A stretch of DNA of 64,000 nucleotides, taken from Rhodeus uyekii. Lineage: Eukaryota > Chordata > Actinopteri > Cypriniformes > Acheilognathidae. The translations under genes were made by a program, and so were the position numbers. A model generated the notes under the pieces. The model ran no database searches. It saw only the letters and a list, made by a program, of their open reading frames with translations, and was not told where the DNA came from. Position 1 is the first letter of the stretch, and every line of letters starts with the position of its first letter. Shown here one piece after another: positions 34,961 through 46,324 of this stretch. The DNA is taken from assembly GCA_037043235.1 (NCBI GenBank), contig JAWRVZ010000049.1:2357501-2421500 (forward strand), read 5' to 3'.

Positions 34961-36904
34961 GCATCCAGCACCGGGGTAGGAGCTGTACTCTCCCAGCGGC
35001 AGGGTGAGCCTCCTAAACTCCATCCATGCGCCTACTACTCCAAAAAGCTAACCCCGGCGGAACGAAACTATGACATCGGGAACCGCGAGTTGCTGGCTAT
35101 CAAACTCGCCCTAGAAGAATGGAGACACTGGCTGGAGGGAGCAGTACATCCATTTCAAGACATCACAGATCACCGCAACCTGGAATATCTTCGTGATGCC
35201 AAGAGACTGAACACCCGTCAAGCCCGGTGGGCCCTCTTCTTCACACGTTTCAATTTCACTGTCACATATCGTCCAGGAGACAAGAATCAGAAGGCTGATG
35301 CCTTGTCCAGACAGTTTACTCCAGAACCCACATCTCCACCACCTGAGACCATCCTCCCTCCAGCCATGGTTATAAGTCCCATTCAATGGACCCTAGACCA
35401 GCAGATCTTCGAAGCAACACGCGAGGAACCAGCTCCGCCGGGGGGTCCTGAGGGTCGGGTTTACGTTCCCACCAGTCTCCGACCGACCCTCATGGACCAA
35501 GCACACTCATCTCCGGGCTCTGGACACCCAGGCAGCCAACGAACCCTCTCGCTCCTGCAAGAACGTTATTGGTGGCCCGGTATGTCTCTGGATATCTCCC
35601 GCCACGTACAAGGTTGCTCAGTCTGTGCCACATCCAAAACGTCCCGTCACCTCCCCGAAGGCAAGTTTCTACCTCTACCCATTCCCCGACGACCCTGGTC
35701 TCATCTTGGTGTCGACTTCATGACCGATCTACCACCTTCGGACGGCTATACCTGTATCTTGGTGGTGGTAGATCGGTTCTCTAAGGCCTGCAAGCTAATC
35801 CCCCTGAAAGGTTTGCCCACGGCTCTGGAGACGGCGGAGGCCCTCTTCCACCAAGTGTTCAGACACTTCGGCCTCCCCGAGGACATCGTCTCCGACCGTG
35901 GGCCGCAATTCATCTCAAGGGTCTGGAGAGCTTTCTTCAGGATGCTTGGTGTTTCAGTTAGCCTCAGCTCTGGGTTTCATCCACAGTCCAACGGCCAGAC
36001 TGAGCGGAAGATCCAGGAGATCGGGAGGTATCTCAGGTCATACTGTGGTCGCCAGCAGGACAGCTGGAACCGATTCCTCCCCTGGGCAGAATATGCACAA
36101 AACTCACTCAGACAAGACACCACCCATCTCACTCCGTTTCAATGTATATTTGGATATCAACCACCTCTGTTTCCTTGGTCAGGAGAACCTTCAGATGTTC
36201 CAGCTGTCCACCACTGGTTTCAAGAGAGCGAGAGGGTATGGGACTCGGCACACATCCACCTGCAACGGGCAGTGCGTAGGCAAAAGAACCAAGCGGACCG
36301 TCAACGACGCCCCACACCCAGGTATCAACCAGGAGAATTGGTCTGGCTGTCCACCAGGGATATACGCCTACGCCTGCCCAGTCGCAAGCTGAGTCCCTGC
36401 TTCATTGGACCATTCAAGATCGAGAGGCAGATCAATGATGTCACATACCGCTTGCAACTTCCCTCCCACTACCGTATCTCACCATCCTTTCACGTATCCC
36501 TTCTCAAACCCTACACTAAACCACTCTTCCCTTCTTCCACAGAGTCTGGTGCCGAAGCTGTACCGCCTCCCCCCGTGGACCCGGCGGACCAGAACATCTA
36601 TGCAGTCAATACCATCCTCGACTCCCGACGGCGAGGCGGCCGACTGGAATATCTTGTGGACTGGGAAGGATTCGGCCCCGAGGAGCGGTCCTGGGTACCC
36701 TGTGATGACATCCTCGATCCCACACTACTTGATGAATTTCATGCCAATCACCCCAACCGCCCAGCACCTCGGGGCCGAGGTCGTCCTCGCCGTCGTCCGC
36801 CGCGGTCCGCAGGAGCTGCCCGTGGGGAGGGGGGTACTGTCACAAGCTCAGCCACGCCCACAGCACCAGACTCATTCACACTGTCTCAATCACCGGAATT
36901 CTGA
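34840..36904 (+). CDS. Gypsy RNase H, integrase and chromodomain polyprotein part
   Basis: The frame is open from about 34840, with a Met at 35090 and 604 codons from there. RNase H motifs are VEVDASSTGVGAVLSQ, YDIGNRELLAIKLALEEW and ADALSRQF. The integrase zinc module (H-x-H, C-x2-C in HPGSQRTL...CSVCA) is near residues 138-178 from 35090. Core acidic residues lie in GVDFMTDL, VSDRGPQF and NGQTER (about 208, 268, 304). The GPY/F region FIGPFKIERQINDV and the chromodomain VNTILDSRRRGGRLEYLVDWEGFG follow, then a basic RGRGRPRRR tail. A polypurine tract (GGGGAGGGGGG) precedes the 3' LTR. Confidence 0.88.
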
Positions 36905-37210
36905 ACACCTGTCTCCCATTTCCAGCACTATATCTCCAGCCCTCACTCTGCACTCAGTGTCTGGTCTCGTCTCCCAAGCCTAGACTCCGTGTGAAATACT
37001 GCCAGATAGTGGCTTCTCCTTCCGTGTTTCCCTGGATCTTCTGTGTCTTCGACTGTGTTGTCCCTCGTCCATGTTCACCAGATAAGCCTTCTTGTTATTT
37101 CATCTGCTACCAGCCATCTACTGCTCTGTTTCATCTACTGTTTGCTACCGTGCCTTGCTATTAAATAAACGCTGCTACTCACGTCAGTGTTCCGCCTGTT
37201 TATCATGACA
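36838..37210 (+). repeat. 3' LTR, gypsy copy 2
   Basis: It is the same length as the 5' LTR, with a single visible difference (CACACTGTCTC against CACACGGTCTC). Confidence 0.93.
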
Positions 37211-37215
37211 GTTTC

Positions 37216-38164
37216 CACATTTGTCTTTGTGAGCATATGTCGCAATTTAGATATATTTTTAAGATGGAAGAATGCCGTTTTACAGATGCTAGAAACATGG
37301 CTTTCAAATGAAAGATTGGTATCAAAGAGCACACCCAGGTTTCTAACTGACGACGAAGACTTGACAGAGCAGCCATCGAGTGTTAGGCAGCAGTCTAGAT
37401 TATTACGTCCAGAACTTTTTGGTTTAATAATTAGAATCTCTGTTTTTTTTTCAGAATTAAGCAGTAGAAAGTTATTAGTCATCCAATTCTTTATATCAGT
37501 TTTGCATTCTGTTAATCTAGTGAATTGGTATGTTTCATCAGGATGAGAAGAAATATAGAGCTGAGTATCATCAGCGTAACAGTGAAAGCTAATGCCATGC
37601 TTCCTAATAATTGCACCCAAAGGAAGCATGTACATTGTGAAAAGCAATGGTCCTAGTACTGAACCTTGAGGAACTCTGAACCCGTGATTGATATGACACC
37701 TCATTACTGCTACAAATTGATAATGGTCAGATAAGTGCGATTTGAACCAGGCTAATGCCACTCCACTAATGCCAACATAATTTTCAAGGTTATTCAGAAG
37801 GATTTCGTGGTCGATTGTATCAAATGCAGCACTAAGGTCCAGTAACACTAACAGAGAGATACAACCACGATCGGATGATAAAAGCAAATCATTTGTAACT
37901 CTAATAAGAGCAGTCTCAGTACTATGGTATGGTCTAAATCCAGATTGGAAATCCTCGTAGATGCTGTTTCTTTCTAGAAAGGAACATAGTTGTGAAGATA
38001 TTGCCTTTTCTAGAATTTTTGACAAAAAAGATAGGTTTGATATCGGCCTGTAATTAACTAATTCTGTAGGATCAAGTTGTGTTTTTTTAATAAGCGGTTT
38101 AATTATGGCTAGTTTAAATGTTTTTGGTACGTATCCTAATGACAAAGATGAATTAACAATATTA
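37216..38164 (-). pseudogene. LINE ORF2, RT core
   Basis: It carries FKLAIIKPLIKK, NYRPISNLSFLSKILEK, FRPYHSTETAL, LLDLSAAFDTIDHEILL, RVPQGSVLGPLLFTMY and the catalytic HCYADDTQLYIS. Its upstream end is at the mariner-like insertion (TA at 38163-38164) and its downstream end at the gypsy insertion. The reading frame is preserved across both insertion sites. Confidence 0.9.
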
Positions 38165-38699
38165 CAGTTTTTGTCAAATGCTAAAACACATTTCACAAAC
38201 GTTTCCTCCATGTTCCCCAATGTCTAAACACAACACACTTTTCTAAAGCTACATAAAAACAACCACACCTTCTCACTTCAAAACTCAAACTTTCACACCA
38301 AAAGAGCAGCTCGGAAATTTCAAAATTGTAAACACTATACACATCATTACACACTACAGCAAAACTATTCAAAACACAATGCTCAATTTGTGAGAAGGTT
38401 CTTTGTTTCATAACTGCCAATGCATATTTTTAGAAACTTTACAGTAATGGATCTTCTTAGATCTCTGCAGAGGATTAGGCATTTAGATTTGAGTGTTTCA
38501 TATGAAGAGTATAAATCTATAGTAAATTGTGCATGTACACTACTGTAACACAACTCAATGCAAAAACAGAATCTATTGCACGTAACAGTACTCATGAAAA
38601 CATGATCAGGGTGTGGAGTTTTTTTATTTACTTTATTCACACCACAATCACACAACTACAATCATGTCGCTGAGCTGCATCAGGGCACATCCCCTCATC

Positions 38700-39497
38700 C
38701 ACGTCACAGGCTAAAACTGTCTCTTGCCAGGCACCACGGGAAAAACTCCACTGGGATGTCAACACAGGCCAGCTCCATTGCCCTTAGGAGGTTCTCTCTA
38801 GTGTATGGTTGTCTGCCATAAACCTTCCATCTCCACGATGAGAAGAACTCCTCTATAGGGTTCAGGAAAGGGGAGTAGGATGGCAGACGTTTAAAAAGTG
38901 GTTACTGTTGGTGGTGAACCACTCTCTGATTTGATTTGTTCTGTGGAAGTGTACATTATCCCAAATGATCACATAAATGTGATGTGCGGGCCCAGGAGGA
39001 TGTGGTTTAGCTCTTCTAGGAAGGTGAAGAGACGTTGGGTGTTGTAAGACCCAAGGACAGCATGCCGGTGGGCAAGCCCCTCCAAACCCATGGCCGCACA
39101 AAGAGGAATTGTGAACATGGATGTATATTTACTTGCACATACTCGTAACGTAGGTCTTTGTGTCGCACAGAGTTGCGCTCAAAGGGAACCCTATAGACCT
39201 GTTTAATCTGCATCTTTTGCCGCCGGAGAATTCTGTGTATTGTGGCCAAGCTGACATCAATGCTCTGTAAGTTGACATTATCGGCAATGACTTTGTCTCT
39301 GATCTCCCGGAGTCTGATGAACCATATCCACAATGAGGGTTTCTTGTGTCGCTGTAAATATGGCAACCTTCCCACCTCTATGTGGCATTCTTTCAACTCT
39401 AAAGAAAGAAACATGCGTTGTCAATTGACATGTTTTACAATACAGTAACAACTGATTTGACACCAATAGACTTCTTTCACGGGCTTGTAAAATTGTA
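38700..39497 (-). pseudogene. Tc1/mariner-like (DDE) transposase, broken
   Basis: Frames 39278-39497 and 39016-39414 give a helix-turn-helix-like N-terminal part (RMPHRGGKVAIFT, LREIRDKVIADNV, LATIHRILRRQKMQIKQVYRVPFERN). Frame 38862-39101 gives YVIIWDNVHFHRTNQIREWF (second catalytic Asp), and translation continues to a NPIEEFFSSWRWKVY-like segment (catalytic Glu) near 38830-38875. The first Asp region is not found and at least two frameshifts occur. The LINE insertion cuts off the N-terminus. Confidence 0.75.
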
Positions 39498-41204
39498 TTG
39501 AGAGCTGGAGATGAGGTGGGCCTGAGGACAGCAAGGGCCAACCTGTCACGCGGCATCAGGAAGGCTAAGAGGCAGTATTCCAGGAGGATAGCCCATCGTT
39601 TCAGCGACAGCAGAGACACAAGGAGGTCACAAGGAGCAACAGCAGAGACCCTCACGGACTACAAACCCCCTGCACGGACGTGTGACAGCTCCACACCCCT
39701 TCTAAATGAGCTGAACACTTTCTTCTCTCGCTTTGAGGCACACAACAGCACCACTGCACAGAAGTCACCACCTCCTCCCGATGACCAGATGTTGTCACTG
39801 CCCAGGGACAGCGTGAGAAGATCCTTCAGCAGGGTCAACGCACGCAAAGCTCCAGGTCCTGACAACATTCCTGGACGTGTATTGAGGGACTGTGCAGAGG
39901 AACTCACCGATGTCTTCACAGACATCTTTAACATCTCGCTGAGTCAAGCTGTTGTCCCCACCTGCTTCAAAGCAACCACCATCATCCCAGTCCCAAAGAA
40001 TTCATCCCCATCCTGCTTCAATGACTACCGCCCAGTCGCACTTACCCCTATCCTTATGAAGTGCTTTGAGCGGCTAGTCATGCAACACATCAAATCTGTC
40101 CTCCCCCCCTCCCTGGACCCCTACCAATTTGCATACCGGTCAAAACGCTCGACCGATGACGCCATCACCACTGCCGTCCACTCAGCACTCACACACATGG
40201 ACAATAAAGTCACTTATGTCAGAATGCTGTTCATAGACTTTAGTTCAGCATTCAATACAATCATCCCCCAACAGCTCACCCAAAAACTGTCTCAGCTGGG
40301 ACTCAGCACTTCACTGTGCAACTGGTTGCTGGACTTCCTGACGGGAAGACCTCAGGCAGTACGGGTCGGCAGCAACACTTTCAGCACCATCATCATGAAC
40401 ACTGGAACCCCTCAAGGTTGTGTGTTGAGCCCACACCTCTTCACTTTGCTTACACATGACTGCACACCCATACACAACAGCAATTTAATAATCAAATTTG
40501 CGGACGACACGACTGTAGTTGGTCTCATTAGCAACGGCGATGAGACAAACTTCAGGAGTGAGGTGAGCCACCTGGTCAGGTGGTGCGGCGACAACAATCT
40601 CTCTCTGAACGTGGAGAAGATGAAGGAGATTGTTGTTGACTTCAGAAGAATGCACACCCAGCACCCTCCTCTGACTATCAACGGTGCGACCGTGGAAAGG
40701 GTGAGGAGTACCAAATTTCTGGGTGTTCATATCACAGAAGACCTCTCCTGGACCACCAACACCACAGCACTGATTAAGAAATCGCAGCAGCGACTATACT
40801 TCCTCCGTAAGCTGAGAAGAGCCGGAGCCTCAGCCCCCATCATGCGCACCTTCTACAGAGGCACCATCGAGAGCATTCTGACCAGCTGTATCACTGTGTG
40901 GTACGGCGCCTGCAACACATCCTGCCGCAAGGTGCTGCAGCGCATAGTGAGAGCAGCTGAGAAGTCTCTCCCACCCCTCCAGGACATCTATAACACCCGC
41001 CTCTCCCGAAAAGCCCTTGCTATTGCTAGGGACCCCACACACCCATCGCACAGTCTCTTCAGTCTGCTGCCATCAGGGAGGAGACTACGCAGTCTCCAGG
41101 CACGGACCAACAGACTGAAGGACAGCTTCATTCCCCAAGCTGTTAGGGCACTGAACTCTCTCCCGACTCTGCCACCTCTCCCCTCTTCTGCCCCACGGTC
41201 CTGA
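39498..41204 (+). CDS. LINE reverse transcriptase (568 codons, open)
   Basis: Open from the truncation point to the stop. RT motifs are ARKAPGPDNIPGRVLRDC, FNDYRPVALTPILMKCFERLV, MLFIDFSSAFNTIIPQQL, TGTPQGCVLSPHLFTL and the catalytic KFADDTTVVGLI. A C-terminal region follows with TKFLGVHITEDLSW, LRKLRRAGASAPIM, ITVWYGACN and FIPQAVRALNSLP. The endonuclease domain is missing through 5' truncation. The motif style (FADDTTVVGLI) suggests the Rex1/CR1 side of the non-LTR tree, distinct from the YADD elements nearby. No internal stops suggests a fairly recent copy. Confidence 0.88.
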   Translation: MRAGDEVGLRTARANLSRGIRKAKRQYSRRIAHRFSDSRDTRRSQGATAETLTDYKPPARTCDSSTPLLNELNTFFSRFEAHNSTTAQKSPPPPDDQMLSLPRDSVRRSFSRVNARKAPGPDNIPGRVLRDCAEELTDVFTDIFNISLSQAVVPTCFKATTIIPVPKNSSPSCFNDYRPVALTPILMKCFERLVMQHIKSVLPPSLDPYQFAYRSKRSTDDAITTAVHSALTHMDNKVTYVRMLFIDFSSAFNTIIPQQLTQKLSQLGLSTSLCNWLLDFLTGRPQAVRVGSNTFSTIIMNTGTPQGCVLSPHLFTLLTHDCTPIHNSNLIIKFADDTTVVGLISNGDETNFRSEVSHLVRWCGDNNLSLNVEKMKEIVVDFRRMHTQHPPLTINGATVERVRSTKFLGVHITEDLSWTTNTTALIKKSQQRLYFLRKLRRAGASAPIMRTFYRGTIESILTSCITVWYGACNTSCRKVLQRIVRAAEKSLPPLQDIYNTRLSRKALAIARDPTHPSHSLFSLLPSGRRLRSLQARTNRLKDSFIPQAVRALNSLPTLPPLPSSAPRS

Positions 41205-41265
41205 TCTCTGAATCCTCTGACTCTTCAGAAAACTGTGCACTCTGAACTTGCTTTTATATACATGT
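39498..41265 (+). mobile_element. 5'-truncated Rex/CR1-type LINE inside the mariner-like element
   Basis: An RT-encoding segment lies opposite to the transposase. Its 3' boundary was placed where coding and UTR-like sequence ends; the target duplication is not clear. Confidence 0.75.
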
Positions 41266-41613
41266 GGTCACAGCAATAGCAACAAGTGTCTTCAATTTTG
41301 AGTCGTCGTGTGTAATGAATGGCGGCAGGTTTGTTCATTGTGTTCAAATATTGCTGACTGTGGCAAGCATTTTGCATCACATGAGCTTTCATTTGAGAAG
41401 ATGAGAAGAGTTCTTTTGCAACTTTTGTTTTAGCAAGGAAAAATGTGTTTTGATTTATGAGAACGGATGATTGTGTTTTGTGAATTGTGTCTTCATGTGA
41501 AATGTGTTTATGATATTGGAAAATGATGGTTAGATTTAGTAAATGTGTTTAGACAACTAGTCATTTGGTTTAGAGGATTGACTTTTGTGTTTTAGCATTT
41601 GAGAAAAACTGTA

Positions 41614-42940
41614 AGAAGAGTATCTATGATTTCTGGAAGCATCTCTTTCAGAAGCTTATTTGGTATTGGGTCTAGCATACATGTTGTTGATTTTGATGAT
41701 TTAACGAGTTTAGATAATTCTTCCTCCCCAATAGCAATGAAGGAGTGGAATTTTTCTTCAGGGACACTCAAATTTATTGTATTTTGTGATATTGTAGTAG
41801 ACGGTTGCATGGTTATAATTTTCTCTCTAATATTATGAATTTTGTAAGTAAAGAAGTCCATGAATTCATTACTGCTGTGCTGTTTTAAAGCATCTGGGTT
41901 GAGGCTTTATTTCTTGTTAGTTTAGTCACTCTATCAAATAAATACCTAGGGTTGTATTTGTTTTCTTCTAAGAGGGTAAAGTAAGCAGATCTAGCTGATT
42001 TTAAGGCCTTTCTGAATGCAATAGAGCTGTCTTTCCATGAAATGCGAAAAACCTCAAGCTTAGTTTTTTTCCAGCTCCGCTCCATTTTTCTGGCTGCTCT
42101 CTTGAGGGCCCGTGTGTGTTCGTTGTACCACGGTGTTGGACTGTTTTCTTTAATCTTCTTTAAGCGCAACGGAGCAACAGTGTCTAAAGTACGGAAAAAG
42201 AGAAAGTTAATAGTTTCTGTTGCAACATCAAGTACTTCTAGGCTATCTGGGATGTTACGTAGATGAAACTGATCAGGAAGATTATTTATAAAGCTATATT
42301 TTGTGTTAGGAGTGATAGTTCTACTATATTTATAACAGGGGGTTAGCTTTTCGACTTTGGCTAAGGGTAATCTACACGCAACTAAGTAATGATCTGAGAT
42401 GTCATCGCTCTGCTGCAGAATTTGAACAGTATGAACATTGGTCCCCTGCAACAATATTAGATCTAAAGTATGATTACGAGAATGAGTGGGTCCTGATACA
42501 TGTTGTGTAACTCCAATAGAGTTTAAGATGTCTCTAAATTCCAATCCCAATGCGTCTTTTTCATTATCTACATGGATATTAAAATCACCGACAATTATGA
42601 CTTTATCTGCAGACATTACTAAGTCTGAGAGAAATTCAGCAAATTCTTTGATAAAGTCTGTATGGTGCCCTGGTGGCCTGTATAGAATAGCCAGCACAAA
42701 AGTTAAACAGGAATTATTACTTGCACTAGACAATTTTACATTAAGGACCATCACTTCAAAATAATTATATTTCAAATTAGACCTTTGAGCAGTACTGATC
42801 GTGTTACTATAAATTACAGCAACACCTCCTCCTTTACCTTTCAGACGAGGCTCATGTTTATAACAGTAATCTTGAGGGGTGGACACATTTAAAGTAATGT
42901 AATCGTCTGGTTTTAGCCAGGTTTCTGTCAAACACAGCAC
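41614..42940 (-). pseudogene. LINE ORF2, endonuclease and start of RT
   Basis: The APE-type endonuclease has LCLTETWLKPDD, GKGGGVAVIYS, LAILYRPPGHH, IIVGDFNIHVDN and DISDHYLVACRLP, covering the Glu, Asp/Asn and Asp-His active-site positions. The frame 41885-42940 stops just before a shifted frame (41592-41861) that carries the linker to RT (CMLDPIPNKLLKEMLPEI). ORF2 therefore has one frameshift besides the two large insertions. Confidence 0.88.
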
Positions 42941-43067
42941 ATCTAGTTTATGATGATCATATAATTTACAATAAGTGCTTTTGAGGAAAGGGATTGTATA
43001 TTCAGTAACACAAGCGTTATCATTTGTTAATTTGTGTTATATCCATTCTTAGTTGTTTGTAAATCAA

Positions 43068-44123
43068 TTAAATTTTTACCCTTAAAAGGGTTTGAGAATT
43101 TTTTGTATTTGCTAATTCGGGGAACAGATCAGTCTCTATAGGATGATATCTAGGTGAAAGAGTCTCTATGTGTTGTAATTTATCTGACCTCTGTGACGTG
43201 AGACAGCTAGCATACGGTCGGTTTAGCCAGTTTGTCTGCTTCCTGACCTGGACCCCAGTTAGTCTAGGTTTAGCTCTAAGACTATGTGCCAAATTACTAG
43301 AGAGAAGAGCGGCACCATCCCAGGTGGGATGAATACCATCTCTTTTCAACATATCTGATCTGCCCCAAAAAACTTTTCCAATTGTCTATGAACCCTATGT
43401 TATTCTGCGGGCACCACTTAGACATCCAGCCATTGAGTGAGGATAATCTGCTAAGCATCTGATCACTCCTGCGCATAGGAAGAGGGCCAGAGCAAATTAC
43501 AGTGCCTGACATCGCACTTGCGAGTTCACACACCTCTTTAATATTAGTTTTAGCGACTGGCGAAGTCGGACATCATTAGCGCCGACGTGAATAACAATCT
43601 TAGAATATTTATGATTAGCCTTAGCCAGCACTTTTAAATTTGCTTTGACGTCAGGCGCTCTGGCTCCCGGCAAACATGTGACTATGGTGGCTGGTGTCTC
43701 TATTTTCACAATCCAAGTATTAGAATCGTCAATTACTAGGGCACTTTCAACAGGTTTCTCAGTGGGTGCGTCACTGAGTGGGGAGAACCTGTTTGATGTT
43801 CTGATCGGAATGGAACAGTGGTTTTTTGACCCACGATTATGCCGTCTCACAGTCACCCAGTGTCCCTGCTGCACGGGCTCTACAGCCGGAACCGAACAAT
43901 GTACAGGGTTTGCTAAGCTAATCACATCCAAAGCAGTATCTAAAGCCCTTGCACTCTTACTATCCTCGATTAAAGTTTGGATGCGTGTCTCTAATTCTGA
44001 GATCTTCTCTATCAGCCTGACTATGTCCCTACATTTATCACATATTAAGCCTTTGCTGCTGACAGAGACAGAAAGAGTATGCATGAAGCAGGCAGTACAT
44101 GTAACAATTATAAAAGATGACAT
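43068..44123 (-). pseudogene. LINE ORF1 with SGNH-type esterase domain
   Basis: The frame 43497-44123 begins with a Cys pair and a coiled coil (LICDKCRDIVRLIEKISELETRIQTLIEDSKS), then the esterase-like start VIDDSNTWIV (block I, normally GDS, here DDS) and VIHVGANDVR (Asn block). Frames 43297-43533 and 43068-43352 continue with PLPMRRSDQMLSRLSSLN and the Asp/His block LKRDGIHPT. Coiled coil plus SGNH esterase is known for ORF1 of fish L2/CR1-type LINEs. Two frameshifts break it here. Confidence 0.8.
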
Positions 44124-44160
44124 GACTCAACGTGTGTGTTGATCCAATTCACCAGTTGTT

Positions 44161-44461
44161 TGATGATGATGTGTTTTACTGAAAGTATTAATTAGAATGT
44201 TTAATACCATTCACATGTTCTGTATAATTGAACTGCACGGTTAGCAATAATGGGTGCTTCTCATTTCTTTATATGTGCATCCTCGTTTCCTTTCCTCATA
44301 ACTCCGCTCCAAGCACTTATGAGAGGATAGAAGGAAACACCTTTGTAAACTCTCATGAATCCTCCGGAAGCTTCCTCATGGTGCAGTTCGAGGATTCAGA
44401 TGCTCTTCATGATGGCTGAGTTCCACTGGTTTCCAGGTCATGAGCTGGAGGAGCGAGGAAA
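44161..44461 (+). repeat. Lectin-unit downstream flank, unit B
   Basis: CTCATTTCTTTATATGTGCATCC and CATAACTCCGCTCCAAGCACTTATGA recur at 53459-53522 after lectin C and, diverged, near 62620-62690 after lectin D. No gene is present. Confidence 0.6.
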
Positions 44462-44858
44462 CCGTCTCAGGTTACTTACGTAGCCCTAGTTCCCTTAGAG
44501 GGAACGAGACACTGCGTCGAAAACGCATATGGGAACGCATTAGTGTGATTGTCTCTTGAAGCGCAATTGAAACCAGGTGTGCGAGTGCACGTAGCCGAGG
44601 GTGACGTCATGAGCCAGTGGCATATCAGCACGCAGCACACTAGCAGCCGCAGCTTGACCAGTGTCTGAAACAGCCGGCGTGCGATGGAGCTGAGGCTACG
44701 AGACACAGTGTCTCTTTCCCTCTAAGGGAACTAGGGTTACATAAGTAACCTGAGACGTTCCCTGTCAAGGGAACTCAACACTGCGTCGAAAACGCATCTG
44801 GGAACGAGAATACCCACGCCGCCTCAGCGAACGGAGTACACCAAGCTAACGTAGCTCA

Positions 44859-46324
44859 CTACGAAAGGGCCAATGTTCCGAAAGCGGGGTTAAGGTCTAA
44901 CTGGTAGAACCTAATAAAGGTATGCGGTGAGGACCAGCCAGGGGAGGGACCAGCCAGGGGAGCCCCTGCGCAAAAAGCTAGCCATGCTCCGAGTAGAATG
45001 GACGCGGATATGCAGAGGACACTGCTTACCCGCCAACTCGTAAGCCAGTGAGATAGCCTCAACTATCCACCTGCTTAAAGTAGGTTTAGATGCTGGAGCT
45101 CCCTTAGGAGCCCCGAAGTATACAAAAAGTTGGTCCGACCTACGCCATGAAACCGCTCTGCTCGCACTGGACAGACCTTGCTCTTGGACTCCTGGTCATG
45201 ATCATCATAGGGGGGAGGATATAAGGCCTGTAGTACAATGTGACGAGCTGGGCTCGACAGGAAATTCGGAACGTACCCTGGTCTGGGAGAGAGAAGAGCT
45301 TTCACCAGACCAGGAGCAAACAGGAGATGGCCAAGAGGAACACCGTCTTAAGAGTAAGGAACTTGTCCGAGATGTCCTCAAGTGGCTCAAAGGGTTCCTG
45401 GGACAAGGCTTGGAGAACCAAGGATAAGTCCCAGGATGGAACCCGTGAACGTACCACAGGCCTCAGCCGCAAGGTGCCACGGAGGAAACGAGCTACTAGG
45501 GGGTCCCGACCTAAAGAGGTACCCTCCAGGGGTGCGTGGTAAGCCGCAATGGCAGCCACGTACACCCTAAGCGTGGAGGGGGACAGCCCGGCAGCGAATT
45601 TGTGATGTAGGAACTCCAGGACGATACCGACATGGCAGGTCACAGGGTCTACATGTTTGTTGCTGCACTAGGAAGTGAAGATAGACCACTTCTAAGCGTA
45701 GAGTTTCCTCATGGACGGGGCTCTAGAGTGGAGAATGGTCTCAACGACCTCAGTCGAGAGACCTGAGTCTATAAGTCGGGCCCCCTCAGAGGCCAGACCC
45801 ACAGATTCCACAGTTCCAGGCGAAGATGAAGAATCCTGCCCTGAGCCTGAGACAGAAGGTCCACTCTGATGGGAATCCTCCAAGGAGCGCCGTCTAAGAG
45901 AGACACTAAGTCCGGAAACCACACCCTGCCCGGTCACCGCGGGGCAACTAAGGTGAGACGGACCCTGTCCTGGCGAACTTTCTCTAGAACCCCAGGGAGC
46001 AGAGCTACCGGGGGAAATGCGTACAGGGGTAGCCTCGGCCACTCCTGTTGCATCGCGTCCAGCCCTAGAGAGGCTGGGGGAAAGAGGGAGTACCACAGAG
46101 GGCAGTGAGTCGCCTCGTGGGACGCAAAGAGGTCCACCTGAGCCCGACCAAATCTCTCCCATATTTGCTCCACCACCTCGGTGTGAAGCATCCATTCCCC
46201 GGGCCTCGGCCCCTGTCTCGACAGGTAGTCTGTTCCCGTGTTCTGGGATCCCGGAATGTAAACAGTCCGAAGGGAGCAAAGTTTGTTCCGAGTCCAGAGG
46301 AGGATCCGCGCAGCCAGCTTGCAA
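44859..46324 (-). pseudogene. DIRS tyrosine recombinase and MTase-like region, broken
   Basis: Frames 45692-46324, 45302-45643, 45075-45305 and 44859-45062 together follow the recombinase of copy 1. The His-x-x-Arg segment is lost by frameshift and deletion near 44950-45000. The Tyr segment FIRFYQLDLNP is still readable. Confidence 0.82.

Larger units (their letters stand above)
33608..37210 (+). mobile_element. Young, internally deleted Ty3/gypsy chromovirus (Tf1/sushi-type)
   Basis: Two 373-bp LTRs (33608-33980, 36838-37210) differ at one base that I can see. The element is flanked by a perfect 5-bp target duplication GTTTC (33603-33607, 37211-37215). Inside, gag runs directly into the end of RT, so the CCHC region, protease and RT catalytic core are missing. 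RNase H, integrase and chromodomain are present. It lies inside the minus-strand LINE. Near-identical LTRs indicate a recent insertion; the deletion means it must have moved with help, or the deletion arose afterwards. Confidence 0.93.
38165..41611 (-). mobile_element. Tc1/mariner-like transposon inserted in the LINE
   Basis: The ends are CAGTTTTTGTCAAATGCTAAAACA on the left and TGTTTTAGCATTTGAGAAAAACTG on the right, a near-perfect 24-bp inverted repeat. It is flanked by TA at 38163-38164 and 41612-41613. Taking out the element and one TA restores the LINE reading frame exactly. A decayed transposase lies on the minus strand and is interrupted by a Rex-like LINE (about 39498-41265). Confidence 0.92.
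32593..44160 (-). mobile_element. Full-length L2-type LINE, split by two later insertions
   Basis: The 3' end is at the left (TCAAGTCAAGTCACCTTTACTTATATAGG). Reading leftward from about 44160 are ORF1 (43068-44123) and ORF2 (42940 to 33170). Removing the gypsy element (33608-37210) and the mariner-like element (38165-41611) leaves about 4.5 kb, a normal size for this type. The insertion landed about 50 bp after the lectin B stop codon and appears to have replaced some downstream sequence. The exact 5' end and target duplication were not found. Confidence 0.85.

Noticed and set aside
39498..41204. Host gene interpretation of the 568-codon open frame
   Set aside because: It is plainly a LINE reverse transcriptase, inserted in a transposon inside another LINE.
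44462..44800. Treating the 45-bp inverted repeats at the DIRS end as a separate MITE
   Set aside because: The same arrangement occurs at the matching end of two other DIRS copies, and the adjacent internal complementary region fits DIRS architecture.
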